DNA of 64,000 nt from Acidobacteriota bacterium (lineage in GTDB: Bacteria; Acidobacteriota; Blastocatellia; Pyrinomonadales; Pyrinomonadaceae), in assembly GCA_016718135.1 (NCBI GenBank), contig JADKEF010000004.1:310001-374000 (forward strand), in the 5' to 3' direction. A program made the translations under genes and the position numbers. Below the pieces are notes generated by a model. The model saw only the letters and a list, made by a program, of their open reading frames with translations. It was not told the origin of the DNA and made no database searches. Positions 53,540 through 61,743 of this stretch are shown here, piece after piece (position 1 is the stretch's first letter; the number at the start of each line of letters is the position of its first letter).

Positions 53540-53603
53540 TGCAATAAAGTCAACTTGGCAGATTTAGGTCACCAATCTAAGGGGGATTGCGCAAAAAATG
53601 TCG

Positions 53604-53639
53604 AAACCGCTCGATCGTGAAATGCAGATTGGGCGGTTT
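53604..53639 (-). terminator. Possible terminator after the membrane-protein gene
   Basis: Arms AAACCGC and GCGGTTT, 22 bases apart with partial inner pairing; T-rich bases follow on both strands. It lies 20 bases after the stop of the gene ending at 53660. The long loop makes this weaker than the other terminators. Confidence 0.45.
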
Positions 53640-53659
53640 TTGTTCATGCATCGGTCTCT

Positions 53660-54445
53660 CTAAAGCGGTCGCGTTCCAAAATCTCCGTAAGCAGTCGGTG
53701 GCGGCGGAGCCATATTGAACTGCTGCTCCATCCACGGGAAGACCTGCCGGTAGGCAAACGCTCCGGCGATGTACATGACCGGCATTGAGACAAGGAAAAC
53801 TCCCAGACACAGCATGAGCATGCCGACGATCACGACTAGGATCAACAGCAAAAAATAGACAAATAGGCCACCGATATTACTCACTGCTGCTCTCGCACTG
53901 AGCTTGATCGCATCCACCGCACCCATATCGTGCTCGATAACCAGCGGTATCGCAAAAAAGAAAACAGCCCACCACACAAACGAAAAGACCATGAAGCCGA
54001 TAAAAAGCACAATAAAGAGGACCATCAGACCGCTAGAGATCGCAAAGTCCCGATCTGAGATCTGAAAGAAATCAAAATCTCGTCCGCCACGGCCTCCAAG
54101 GCCGAGTTCAGCAAAACGCACACTATATTGCACGATCTGACCGAGAATTCCCGGTATCGACTGAATCAACCCGATGATCATCAGCGGGACAAATTTCTCA
54201 AACCCCTTGAACATCATTCCAAAATCTACCGGCTCGCCGCGCATATCACGGAGCACGACGTAGTAAACGCCGCCCATAACCGGGCCCATAATAACGACAT
54301 TGAGGCACGGCACACAGCCTGTCAGTATTATCGCGATGAGCGAGATGCCGAGATACATCCCGTATTTCAGCTTGAGCGTTTCCCAACCGTTGCTGACACA
54401 TTCGCCGGCACTGATCGCACTTGGTACAAATTGGATATTGGTCAT
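53660..54445 (-). CDS. Polytopic membrane protein of unknown function (DUF4013-like)
   Basis: A 261-residue inner-membrane protein with about five or six hydrophobic helices, with a short positively charged loop and a Gly/Arg/Asp-rich stretch (LGLGGRGGRDFD) in the middle. The C-terminus is Pro-rich (APPPPTAYGDF) and cytoplasmic or periplasmic. The helix pattern and the N-terminal AISAGECVSNGWETLKLKYG resemble families annotated DUF4013 or glycerophosphodiesterase membrane domain, but the match is by impression. It stands alone with terminators on both sides. Confidence 0.75.
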   Translation of the reverse strand: MTNIQFVPSAISAGECVSNGWETLKLKYGMYLGISLIAIILTGCVPCLNVVIMGPVMGGVYYVVLRDMRGEPVDFGMMFKGFEKFVPLMIIGLIQSIPGILGQIVQYSVRFAELGLGGRGGRDFDFFQISDRDFAISSGLMVLFIVLFIGFMVFSFVWWAVFFFAIPLVIEHDMGAVDAIKLSARAAVSNIGGLFVYFLLLILVVIVGMLMLCLGVFLVSMPVMYIAGAFAYRQVFPWMEQQFNMAPPPPTAYGDFGTRPL

Positions 54446-54490
54446 AACGATTTTGTAGATAATAGCCTATCGGCGTCATGATGCAAAAAA

Positions 54491-54525
54491 AAACCGCCCG
54501 GATCATAGTTCGATCCGAGCGGTTT
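54491..54525 (-). terminator. Intrinsic terminator after the M28 peptidase gene
   Basis: A 14-bp stem with one mismatch (AAACCGCCCGGATC against GATCCGAGCGGTTT), loop ATAGTTC, followed on the minus strand by a run of nine T. It lies 23 bases beyond the stop of the peptidase gene and is the clearest terminator in the window. Confidence 0.92.
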
Positions 54526-54547
54526 ATTTTTGCACGTTATCAACTAA

Positions 54548-56263
54548 CTACGGCATTGGCTTACGCGGCATTTTTTCATCCATCATCGCCGATTGATAAA
54601 CGAATGCTGCCATAATGGTAGAAGCCTGTTTCATATCATCAGCTTGGATTCGGTCGTAGTTGTCCTGATTCGAGTGGTGTGTTCGCGTGTCGTACTCGAC
54701 CTCGTCCTGGATGAACTGAAAACCTGGAAGCCCTATGCGGTCGAACGACAAGTGATCGGTGCCGCCGGTGTTTGAGATCGTGAGTGTCTTTGCTCCCCAA
54801 TCTGCGAATGGAGCAAGCCACGCTTCGAAGTACGGACGAACCGCACTGTTGCCCTGCATGTAAACGCCTCGGATCTTTCCAGTACCGTTGTCGAGGTTGT
54901 AATAGACCGACAACTTATCGTAATCCGGCTTTTTCTCTAGCACTGGACGGGCAGCTCCTGGCTGAGGTGGCCCGAATGCAGGTGCCCCACTCATAGTGCC
55001 AAATTTCTGTGTGACGTATTCACGCGAACCGTTAAGCCCCTGCTCTTCACCGCTCCAGAGAGCGACGCGGATCGTGCGGCGCGGCTTGAGGCCTGAGGCG
55101 AGCAAGATGCGGGCTGCTTCCATCGCGACGGCACAACCGGCTGCATTGTCCGTTGCTCCTGTCGATGAGTGCCACGAATCGAGGTGGCCGCCAAGCATGA
55201 CGATCTCATCTTTGAGTTTAGGATCTGTGCCCGGTATCTCGGCGACTGTGTTGTAACCCATGAGGTCGTCGTCCTGATATTGTGCCTGGATGTCGACGGT
55301 CATTTTCGGCTTAACGCCTATTCTGCTCATGCGTGCCAAACGATTGTAATCCTCGGTCGCCATCGTGATCTGAGGCAGGATGCGCGATTCGTTATCTTTG
55401 TTATACGCCGCGTTTCGGCCGCGCGCCGCAGGGCCGGTCGGTGCCGTTGCGCCTGCAACTGGTGGAGCTGGAATTACCGTTGCACCGCCGACGAAAAGCG
55501 TGCCGCCGCTGCCGTTTCCACTGTTGAATACAAGAACTGCCGCACCTTCTTCGAAAGCGAAGGCCGGGAGCCGGTTAGCAAGCTGCATCTGCCGCATTCT
55601 CTCGGCTTGTTGCGGATTTGGCGATGCAGACGGTGCCGGCGGTGGCGCAGCGGCACTGGCAGCAGCCGCCATTTTGTTAAGTTCGTCGTCAGAATAACGG
55701 ACAGCATTTCCCTCGAACTCGGCTTTTAATTCGCGGGGTCGCGAGACCATTACGATCTTGCCGGCGAGCTGGCCTTTGTACTTTGCAAAGTCCTCATCAG
55801 AATTAACATCCAGAAACACGATCTCGGACGTGACGGCACCTTTTGTCGATGGCGACCAAGCACGTGGGAATGCGATGACAGGAAAGGCCGATGGCTCGGT
55901 CACGTTTGCTGTAAAACTCCTGAGGGTCCAGCCGCGGCCGAACGGGCCCCATGACTCAAGCTTGGCGTTCTTCATGCCCCATTTTGCCATGGTGTCGCGG
56001 GTCCATTCGTTCGCCTTCTTCATGCCGGGCGAATTGGTGAGCCGCGGCCCAATGACGTCAGTCATGTAGCTGAGGTGCTCCATCACCTTCGAACGGTTCA
56101 TGCCTTCATCTTTGATCTTATCGAGATCGGCCTTGGGTGCGGTGTAAACCGACTTTGCCGGAGCAACTGCCGCACCGATCGCGGGCGTATTCTGGGCTAG
56201 GGTAAACGTCGGGAGTAACAATGCGGTAACCGCCGCCACGCCCATCAATCTGCGTCGAAACAT
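54548..56263 (-). CDS. M28-family zinc metallopeptidase with PA domain, secreted
   Basis: A 571-residue exported aminopeptidase or carboxypeptidase. A signal peptide ends near LAQ. A protease-associated (PA) domain spans about 130-290 and contains a low-complexity Ala/Pro insert. The catalytic domain has the co-catalytic zinc ligands in order: GGHLDSWH, ATDNAAG, LWSGEEQGLNG and GGTDHLSF. The tail is basic (EKMPRKPMP). Likely exported to digest peptides, in line with the DPP-IV-like and M20 enzymes in the window. It is transcribed alone, ending at the strong terminator downstream. Confidence 0.92.
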   Translation of the reverse strand: MFRRRLMGVAAVTALLLPTFTLAQNTPAIGAAVAPAKSVYTAPKADLDKIKDEGMNRSKVMEHLSYMTDVIGPRLTNSPGMKKANEWTRDTMAKWGMKNAKLESWGPFGRGWTLRSFTANVTEPSAFPVIAFPRAWSPSTKGAVTSEIVFLDVNSDEDFAKYKGQLAGKIVMVSRPRELKAEFEGNAVRYSDDELNKMAAAASAAAPPPAPSASPNPQQAERMRQMQLANRLPAFAFEEGAAVLVFNSGNGSGGTLFVGGATVIPAPPVAGATAPTGPAARGRNAAYNKDNESRILPQITMATEDYNRLARMSRIGVKPKMTVDIQAQYQDDDLMGYNTVAEIPGTDPKLKDEIVMLGGHLDSWHSSTGATDNAAGCAVAMEAARILLASGLKPRRTIRVALWSGEEQGLNGSREYVTQKFGTMSGAPAFGPPQPGAARPVLEKKPDYDKLSVYYNLDNGTGKIRGVYMQGNSAVRPYFEAWLAPFADWGAKTLTISNTGGTDHLSFDRIGLPGFQFIQDEVEYDTRTHHSNQDNYDRIQADDMKQASTIMAAFVYQSAMMDEKMPRKPMP

Positions 56264-56395
56264 AACTTATTCTCCTAAAAATGGTCTAGATCTATGGCTA
56301 AGATTTCTTCTTTTATACCACGGATCGACCAATATTGACTGTAAAGTTTTGTAAGAGGTCAAAGGCTAGTACGGCAATAACTGACAAAGGTTGCG

Positions 56396-56977
56396 CTAGA
56401 TGGTCGACCAGGTAAGCGTAAATGCCGGCGGAACGTTTTTTAAAACAAGCGGGCTACGTCGTGATTTGCCGTATCTGTTCTTAAGAAATTCACGGAGCTT
56501 GATCGCGGGCGGCAGGAAATAGCCGTGAGCGTATTGGAAAATTCGCAGTTCACAGCCCTCATCCATAAACTTAGTGATCTCGGCTAGGACGCTGTCGCTA
56601 ACCTCTTTAGGCAGCGAAACAAATGGGAGACAGCAGACCAGATATCTGACCTTGCCTAAGCCGAGTTCCTGATGGATCGAATAACACTCAGCCGCATTTC
56701 CCTGAATGATGTTCATATCAGGGAATTTGATATTCAGCGTCTTCACCATGTCGCCGTCGATCTCGATCCCGAGATACGAGTCGCGGCTGGGAATGGCGTC
56801 TCGCAGGAACTTTGTGATCGCACCGGTACCGACGCCGAGTTCGAGAACTATGTTGTGATCATCGGGGAAAATACCCTGAAGCATCTCGGCCGCGAGCTCA
56901 GGCGAGCTGGGAGCTATTGCCCCGACCTTCATCGGGTTTTTTATAAATGCTTGTAGGAATTGTAGATTTTCGTTCAT
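56396..56977 (-). CDS. SAM-dependent methyltransferase, phospholipid N-methyltransferase-like
   Basis: A 193-residue class I methyltransferase. It opens with FLQAFIKNPMKVGAIAPSSP, the usual start of the COG3963 group, followed by the SAM-binding motif VLELGVGTGAITKFL and the acidic IEIDGDM. VCCLPFVSLP replaces the NPPY motif of RNA methylases and is typical of the lipid group. Expected to methylate phosphatidylethanolamine or a related lipid. No partner gene is adjacent; it converges with nothing and has 168 bases before topA. Confidence 0.83.
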   Translation of the reverse strand: MNENLQFLQAFIKNPMKVGAIAPSSPELAAEMLQGIFPDDHNIVLELGVGTGAITKFLRDAIPSRDSYLGIEIDGDMVKTLNIKFPDMNIIQGNAAECYSIHQELGLGKVRYLVCCLPFVSLPKEVSDSVLAEITKFMDEGCELRIFQYAHGYFLPPAIKLREFLKNRYGKSRRSPLVLKNVPPAFTLTWSTI

Positions 56978-57145
56978 TTAGACACGCGTCACGCCGGAAC
57001 AGTTTCATCCCGTTTGCAGTCGGACATGATGTTCGTATTGTCGAGCGCTATTTTATAGGTACATTACTCGTTTTGGCAATGCTAAGCGCCCCGTTTTTCT
57101 TGGCCGTCCTTGTATCTGGGATATGTTGGCCGTCGGAATTTTACG

Positions 57146-59707
57146 TCATCTCCCAATATTCTTCGCCGTTCTCTTGGTCGGTGCTTTTCTAGGTGTCCGC
57201 GTCTTTTTAGTGAACGCATCTGGCACTTCAGCCACGATAAGTTCTTTTACCTGTTCCAGCGTTAGGGCCGCTGCCTCTTCTGCTGTCGCGCGAGTCCCGT
57301 CGGCCTTTTTCGGGATATAGATGATCTTCTTGCCAAACTTGATGATCGGGCCCCAACGGGCATTCTCGAGCGAAATCTTTTCTTCTTCCCAACGCTGTAT
57401 GTAACGGTTCGCTTCCTTGCTGACCTTTGCTTCGATTAGTTCGTTCATCTCGGCCTGGGTCAGGTTCTCAAAGTCGTAACGCCGCGGCACGTTGATGAAC
57501 AGACCGTCCCATTTTATAAAAGGCCCGAAGCGTCCGGTTCCTTTTGTGATCGGTTTAGCGTCATACTCACCGACCGGAGCGTCCGCGATCTGTTTAGCTT
57601 TAATAAATTCGATCGCCTTTTGCGTGTCCACCGTCGCAAGGTCGGTGCCACGAGGTATAGAGATAAATTCATCGCCCCACTTAACATACGGCCCGAAGCG
57701 TCCGATGTTCACGGACAGATCTTTGCCGTCATAGCTCCCCATCGCGTCCTGCAGTTTGAACAGGGCCAAGGCTTCTTCAAATGTGATGGTCTCTATGCTC
57801 TGTCCCGGCGGGACCTTTGCAAACCTCGGCTTTTCCTCTTCCGAGGCGCTGCCGATCTGGATGATAGGGCCGTAGCGAGCCATCCGGGCAACAACCGGTT
57901 TGCCGCTCTCGGGGTCATCGCCGAGTATCCGCTCGCCCTTAACACGCTCTGCATTCTCAAGAGTGCTATCGACGTCCTTTTTGAAGGGCCCGTAAAACTC
58001 CTCGAGCATGTCGTTCCACTGGAGCTTGCCGTCGGCTACATCGTCGAACTCTTTCTCGATCTTGGCGGTGAAGCCATAATCCATGATCGCGTCAAAATAC
58101 TGCTTCAGAAAATCCGTCACCACGAGCCCAAGATCGGTTGGGAACAGTTTTGATTTCTCCGCACCGGTAGTCTCAGATTCTTCTCTCTTGGTGATGAGAT
58201 CATCTTTTAATACCAGTACTCGGTAGGTTCTCGGCGTGCCTTCTTTATCTCTCTTCTCGACGTATTCCCGTTTCTGGATCGTAGAGATCGTCGGCGCGTA
58301 AGTTGAAGGGCGGCCGATGCCGAGCTCTTCTAATTTTTTTACCAGCGAAGCTTCCGTGTAACGCGGCTGAGGACGGCTGAACCGTTCTGTTGCCCGGAGT
58401 TCGGACAGCGGCATCGATTTCCCCACCGTCATCGGCGGCAGAAGGCCTTCTGATGATTCTTCAGCTTCATCTTCGTCTTTATCTTCCTGATAAACCTTGA
58501 GAAAACCATCGAATTTCAGCACTTCTCCCGAGGCCGTCAGTTCTTCCTTGTTGGTGGAGATCTCGATCTTGACCGTCGTTTTTTCCAGCTCGGCATCGGC
58601 CATCTGCGAGGCCATCGTTCGCTTCCAGATCAGCTCGTACAACCGTTGCCACTCCGGGTCATTAACTGTTGTTGTATTTGTGTAGGTCGGGCGGATAGCC
58701 TCGTGAGCTTCCTGTGCGGATTCGTTCTTGTTTTTGAATTTACGGAACTGTTGATATCGATCACCGTAAAGCTTGCTCACCGTCTGCGTAATGTCGGCAA
58801 GAGCGGTATCGCTCAGGCTCACGCTGTCGGTTCGCATATAAGTAATATGCCCATTCTCATACAGCTTCTGTGCGATCTGCATCGTCCGGCCCACACCGTA
58901 GCCAAGTTTTCTAGATGCTTCCTGCTGCAAGGTCGAGGTGGTAAATGGAGCGGCCGGGGTTCGTTTTCCGGGTTTGACCTTAATGTCGGTCACCGTGTAA
59001 TCAGCACCGATACAACCCATCAAAAACGCCTCCGCGTCTTCCGCTCTGTTTTGCTTTTTACCTTCGGCCTTGAATGTTACTTGCTTACCGGTTATGTCAT
59101 TGGCAAAAAACAGTCCTTCGATCTTGAAATGACTTTCCGCCTCGAAGGCGTTGATCTCGCGTTCTCTGTCAGCGATCAACCTTACCGCAACGCTCTGCAC
59201 ACGGCCGGCACTCAGGTTCTTATTGCTGGTGCTGATCTTGCGCCAAAGCACAGGGCTTAGTTCAAAACCAACGATGCGATCCAGAACTCGACGAGCCTGC
59301 TGCGCCATCACGAGGTTCATGTTCACCGTGCGTGGATTATTAACGGCAGCTTCGATCGCAGGTTTTGTGATCTCGTGAAAAACGATCCGCTTTGTTGTTA
59401 TCGGGTCGAGGCCCAGAACTTCGCAGAGATGCCAGCTGATCGCCTCTCCTTCCCGGTCTTCGTCAGTTGCGAGCCAGACTTCGTCCGACTTTTTCGCCAA
59501 AGACCTGAGTTCGCTCACTACCTTCTTTTTGTCTTCAGAAACTATGTAGCGGGGCTCGAAATCATTTTCGATGTCGATGCCCATGCCGGCCTTTTCCAGA
59601 TCGCGGATATGGCCAAAGCAGCTGTTCACCTGAAAATCTTTTCCGAGGATCTTTTCGATGGTCTTCGCTTTCGCAGGGCTCTCAACAATTAGCAGGTTCT
59701 TTGACAT
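57146..59707 (-). CDS. topA: DNA topoisomerase I
   Basis: Type IA topoisomerase, 853 residues, relaxing negatively supercoiled DNA. The TOPRIM domain starts with LLIVESPAKAKTIEKIL and has ATDEDREGEAISWHL with the acidic triad. The active Tyr is in HITYMRTDSVSLS (about residue 310). The C-terminus has several topoisomerase C-terminal repeat units (GRFGPYVKWGDEF, GRFGPFIKWDGLF) instead of Cys zinc fingers, and a Lys/Arg/Thr tail. The start at 59707 (MSKNLLIVES) is preferred over an upstream ATG at 59731. It lies downstream of dprA on the same strand, a common pairing. Confidence 0.96.
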   Translation of the reverse strand: MSKNLLIVESPAKAKTIEKILGKDFQVNSCFGHIRDLEKAGMGIDIENDFEPRYIVSEDKKKVVSELRSLAKKSDEVWLATDEDREGEAISWHLCEVLGLDPITTKRIVFHEITKPAIEAAVNNPRTVNMNLVMAQQARRVLDRIVGFELSPVLWRKISTSNKNLSAGRVQSVAVRLIADREREINAFEAESHFKIEGLFFANDITGKQVTFKAEGKKQNRAEDAEAFLMGCIGADYTVTDIKVKPGKRTPAAPFTTSTLQQEASRKLGYGVGRTMQIAQKLYENGHITYMRTDSVSLSDTALADITQTVSKLYGDRYQQFRKFKNKNESAQEAHEAIRPTYTNTTTVNDPEWQRLYELIWKRTMASQMADAELEKTTVKIEISTNKEELTASGEVLKFDGFLKVYQEDKDEDEAEESSEGLLPPMTVGKSMPLSELRATERFSRPQPRYTEASLVKKLEELGIGRPSTYAPTISTIQKREYVEKRDKEGTPRTYRVLVLKDDLITKREESETTGAEKSKLFPTDLGLVVTDFLKQYFDAIMDYGFTAKIEKEFDDVADGKLQWNDMLEEFYGPFKKDVDSTLENAERVKGERILGDDPESGKPVVARMARYGPIIQIGSASEEEKPRFAKVPPGQSIETITFEEALALFKLQDAMGSYDGKDLSVNIGRFGPYVKWGDEFISIPRGTDLATVDTQKAIEFIKAKQIADAPVGEYDAKPITKGTGRFGPFIKWDGLFINVPRRYDFENLTQAEMNELIEAKVSKEANRYIQRWEEEKISLENARWGPIIKFGKKIIYIPKKADGTRATAEEAAALTLEQVKELIVAEVPDAFTKKTRTPRKAPTKRTAKNIGR

Positions 59708-59800
59708 AGGCGGAAAAAAATACGTCAACACTCCTTATAGTGCTGACGTTTATGACAAGTAACACCTCGCTCGCAACCTTGTCAATGAGAGGTCTCTCTT

Positions 59801-59859
59801 CTCTGCGGTCTCTGCGACTTTGCGGGAGAAATTTCCCGCAAAGCCGCAGAGCCGCAGAG
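59801..59859. repeat. Imperfect inverted repeat between dprA and topA
   Basis: Long arms of about 26 bases, each built from CTCTGCGG-like steps ending in CTTTGCGGGA, around a short A/T centre at 59828-59833. It fits an extragenic palindrome type often scattered in Acidobacteria genomes. It could form a large hairpin in the dprA-topA transcript. There is no T-run, so it is not a standard terminator. Confidence 0.6.
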
Positions 59860-59870
59860 TGAGAAGAAAG

Positions 59871-60992
59871 CTACGTCCGCCGTGCGTAATTCTTCCCCGG
59901 CAAAACGCGTATCAGATCGCGAATATCAAGGCTCACAAGCGCGTTGTTCAGATCGCCAAAAGACAAGCCGGTCGACTCGAGCAACACATCTATATGCGTC
60001 GCATCGTCCGCCGCGAGCAGTTCCCAGATCTTTCGCTCGTTCTCACCCATATCGGCGGGGATGAGCTCGGGTTGGCGTTGTGCGGTCTCTGCTTTTTCGA
60101 GTCTTGGCGGCAATATCGCGGCTGATATCTCGCTCGGAAGTTCGGCGACGACGTCCTGCCATTGCTGGACGAGCTTTGCACCGGTCTTGATGAGGTAATT
60201 CGTACCGAACGAATTGCCGGAGGTGATATTGCCGGGCACGGCCATCACTTCGCGGTTTTGCTCCATCGCGAGGCGTGCGGTTATCAGCGAACCGCTGCGT
60301 TCGTTCGCCTCGATTATCAAAACTCCTAAGCTCAGCCCGCTTATGATCCGGTTGCGGTAAGGGAAGTTGTCCTTGAGCGGCGGTGTGCCAAGCGGGAACT
60401 GCGTCACGAGGCAGCCGCCGCTCTCCAGTATCTCGCGAACCAGTCCGTTATTCTCACGAGGATAAACAGTGTCGATACCGGTTCCCATAACAGCGACAGT
60501 TCTGCCCTGTCCGCGTATCGCTCCCCGATGCCCCGCCGAATCGATCCCGCGTGCGAGCCCCGAAACCACCGTTATCCCACGCGAAGCCAGATCTCGCGAC
60601 AACATCTCCGACGCATTCTCACCATAAGTCGAACACTTCCGCGAACCGATCACGCCAATGCCAGGCTGTTCAAAACAAGCCTGCCAGTCACCCTTCACAT
60701 ACAAAACCGGCGGCGGATCGTCGATCTCACGCAGAAGGGTCGGATAACTGCCGTCATCCAGGATCAAAATGTCAGCCCCCAACGCCTTGACCCGCTCAAG
60801 CTCAACCTTCGCCTTCTCCTCAAATTCCCGCTTGATAATGCTCTCGATCGTCTCCGGCTTCAAACGCAAAGATTCCAACTCCGGCCGCCGCGCATGAAAC
60901 ACAGCCCCCGCAGAACCAAACCGCTCCAAAAGCTTGGTCGCCGCCCGCGGCCCAACCCCCGGCGTCATATTCAAAGCGATCCAATCGATCAT
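59871..60992 (-). CDS. dprA: DNA processing protein DprA
   Basis: A 373-residue protein that loads RecA on incoming single-stranded DNA during transformation. An N-terminal helix-hairpin-helix (ALNMTPGVGPRAATKLLERF) is followed by the Rossmann-like domain with GVIGSRKCSTYGE, VSGLARGIDSAGHRGA and MGTGIDTVYPREN. A C-terminal winged-helix-like region (about 310-370) ends LPGKNYARRT. Length and domain order are normal. It is upstream of topA with 163 bases between. The tRNA-Sec gene lies 42 bases before its start on the same strand. Confidence 0.96.
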   Translation of the reverse strand: MIDWIALNMTPGVGPRAATKLLERFGSAGAVFHARRPELESLRLKPETIESIIKREFEEKAKVELERVKALGADILILDDGSYPTLLREIDDPPPVLYVKGDWQACFEQPGIGVIGSRKCSTYGENASEMLSRDLASRGITVVSGLARGIDSAGHRGAIRGQGRTVAVMGTGIDTVYPRENNGLVREILESGGCLVTQFPLGTPPLKDNFPYRNRIISGLSLGVLIIEANERSGSLITARLAMEQNREVMAVPGNITSGNSFGTNYLIKTGAKLVQQWQDVVAELPSEISAAILPPRLEKAETAQRQPELIPADMGENERKIWELLAADDATHIDVLLESTGLSFGDLNNALVSLDIRDLIRVLPGKNYARRT

Positions 60993-61034
60993 CTTCTTAA
61001 CTATTCACTATTCCCTGTTCACTATTCACTAAAT

Positions 61035-61132
61035 TGGCGGAGGCGTGTGGGAGTCGAACCCACCTGAGTACGCTCTCGCGCCCTCACAACGGTTTTGAAG
61101 ACCGTGCCCATCACCGGACAAGCCGCGCCTCC
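61035..61132 (-). tRNA. selC: tRNA-Sec (UCA anticodon)
   Basis: A 98-base tRNA of the selenocysteine type. The anticodon TCA (complement of 61096-61098) sits in a seven-base loop on the stem ACGGT/ACCGT. The acceptor pairs GGAGGCG with CGCCTCC, with a C/A mismatch at the eighth pair, so slightly irregular for this eight-pair type. The D-stem is long with a four-base CGGT loop, the variable arm is long (about 20 bases), and the T-arm is GTGGG-TTCGACT-CCCAC. The 3' CCA is encoded at 61035-61037. No selA, selB or selD gene and no clear in-frame TGA selenoprotein is seen in the window. Confidence 0.95.
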
Positions 61133-61743
61133 ACAGGCTTTGTATAATGCGGAAAGAACTCGTGTGGACCGAGCCATTCCTCTGTTCGTATCGATTCGAG
61201 CGTTTTTTGCCTTAACGTAAGTTTGGCTATCGTGTTCGTGATGTCAACAGCTCGATCAACATCATCCACCGCAATGGTTAAAGCAAGATTGCTTAGAAGG
61301 CGGTCCTTCTTCCAACTCTTCATTTCAGAAATCGATCGCCACAAACTGGCAAAGACCATTTCTCTTACGTCAACTACCGAAAAAACAGCCTCGTAAACTA
61401 GGAAAAGCGCATCTGCTCGCCTGACAGGGTTCTCTTCCTTCTCGATATCCAAAAGGCTTTCCTGAACAGTTTCGGCAAGATCAATATTTCCGCGTCTTGC
61501 GATTGCACGAATAATCCAAGCGGAGCACGAAACGCGCCTGTTTGGACCCGGCAATTTTTTTGCTGCGGTAAGTGCCTCTTTAACTATTCTGAGAAACGAG
61601 GGCTTGGATTTCGTATGCCAAGCGACCATTGCCAGCGCTTGAGAACGGTACCATTCATCTGGTATCGCTGCGGCGAACCGAGAGGCCGCGGCGGGGTCCG
61701 TTTGAGCAATCTCCCATGTCTTTTTCCTAGGATCAAGAGGCAT
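61111..61743 (-). CDS. Protein of unknown function (helical repeat), overlapping tRNA-Sec at its 3' end
   Basis: A 210-residue soluble protein, mainly alpha-helical, with a pattern of paired helices such as AIPDEWYRSQALAMVAWHTK, SAWIIRAIARRGNIDLAET and RLLSNLALTIAVDDVDRAVD that suggests HEAT/TPR-like repeats. I recognise no specific family. Its ATG overlaps the end of the upstream M20 gene by 11 bases, so it is likely coupled to it. Its last residues and TGA stop (61111-61113) lie within the tRNA-Sec gene (22-base overlap), which is unusual; processing of the tRNA would cut the mRNA there. Confidence 0.75.
   Translation of the reverse strand: MPLDPRKKTWEIAQTDPAAASRFAAAIPDEWYRSQALAMVAWHTKSKPSFLRIVKEALTAAKKLPGPNRRVSCSAWIIRAIARRGNIDLAETVQESLLDIEKEENPVRRADALFLVYEAVFSVVDVREMVFASLWRSISEMKSWKKDRLLSNLALTIAVDDVDRAVDITNTIAKLTLRQKTLESIRTEEWLGPHEFFPHYTKPVEARLVR

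Noticed and set aside
61111..61743. Possible selenoprotein whose TGA lies in tRNA-Sec
   Set aside because: Reading through the TGA would translate the tRNA itself; no cysteine-containing homologue or SECIS-like hairpin is seen.
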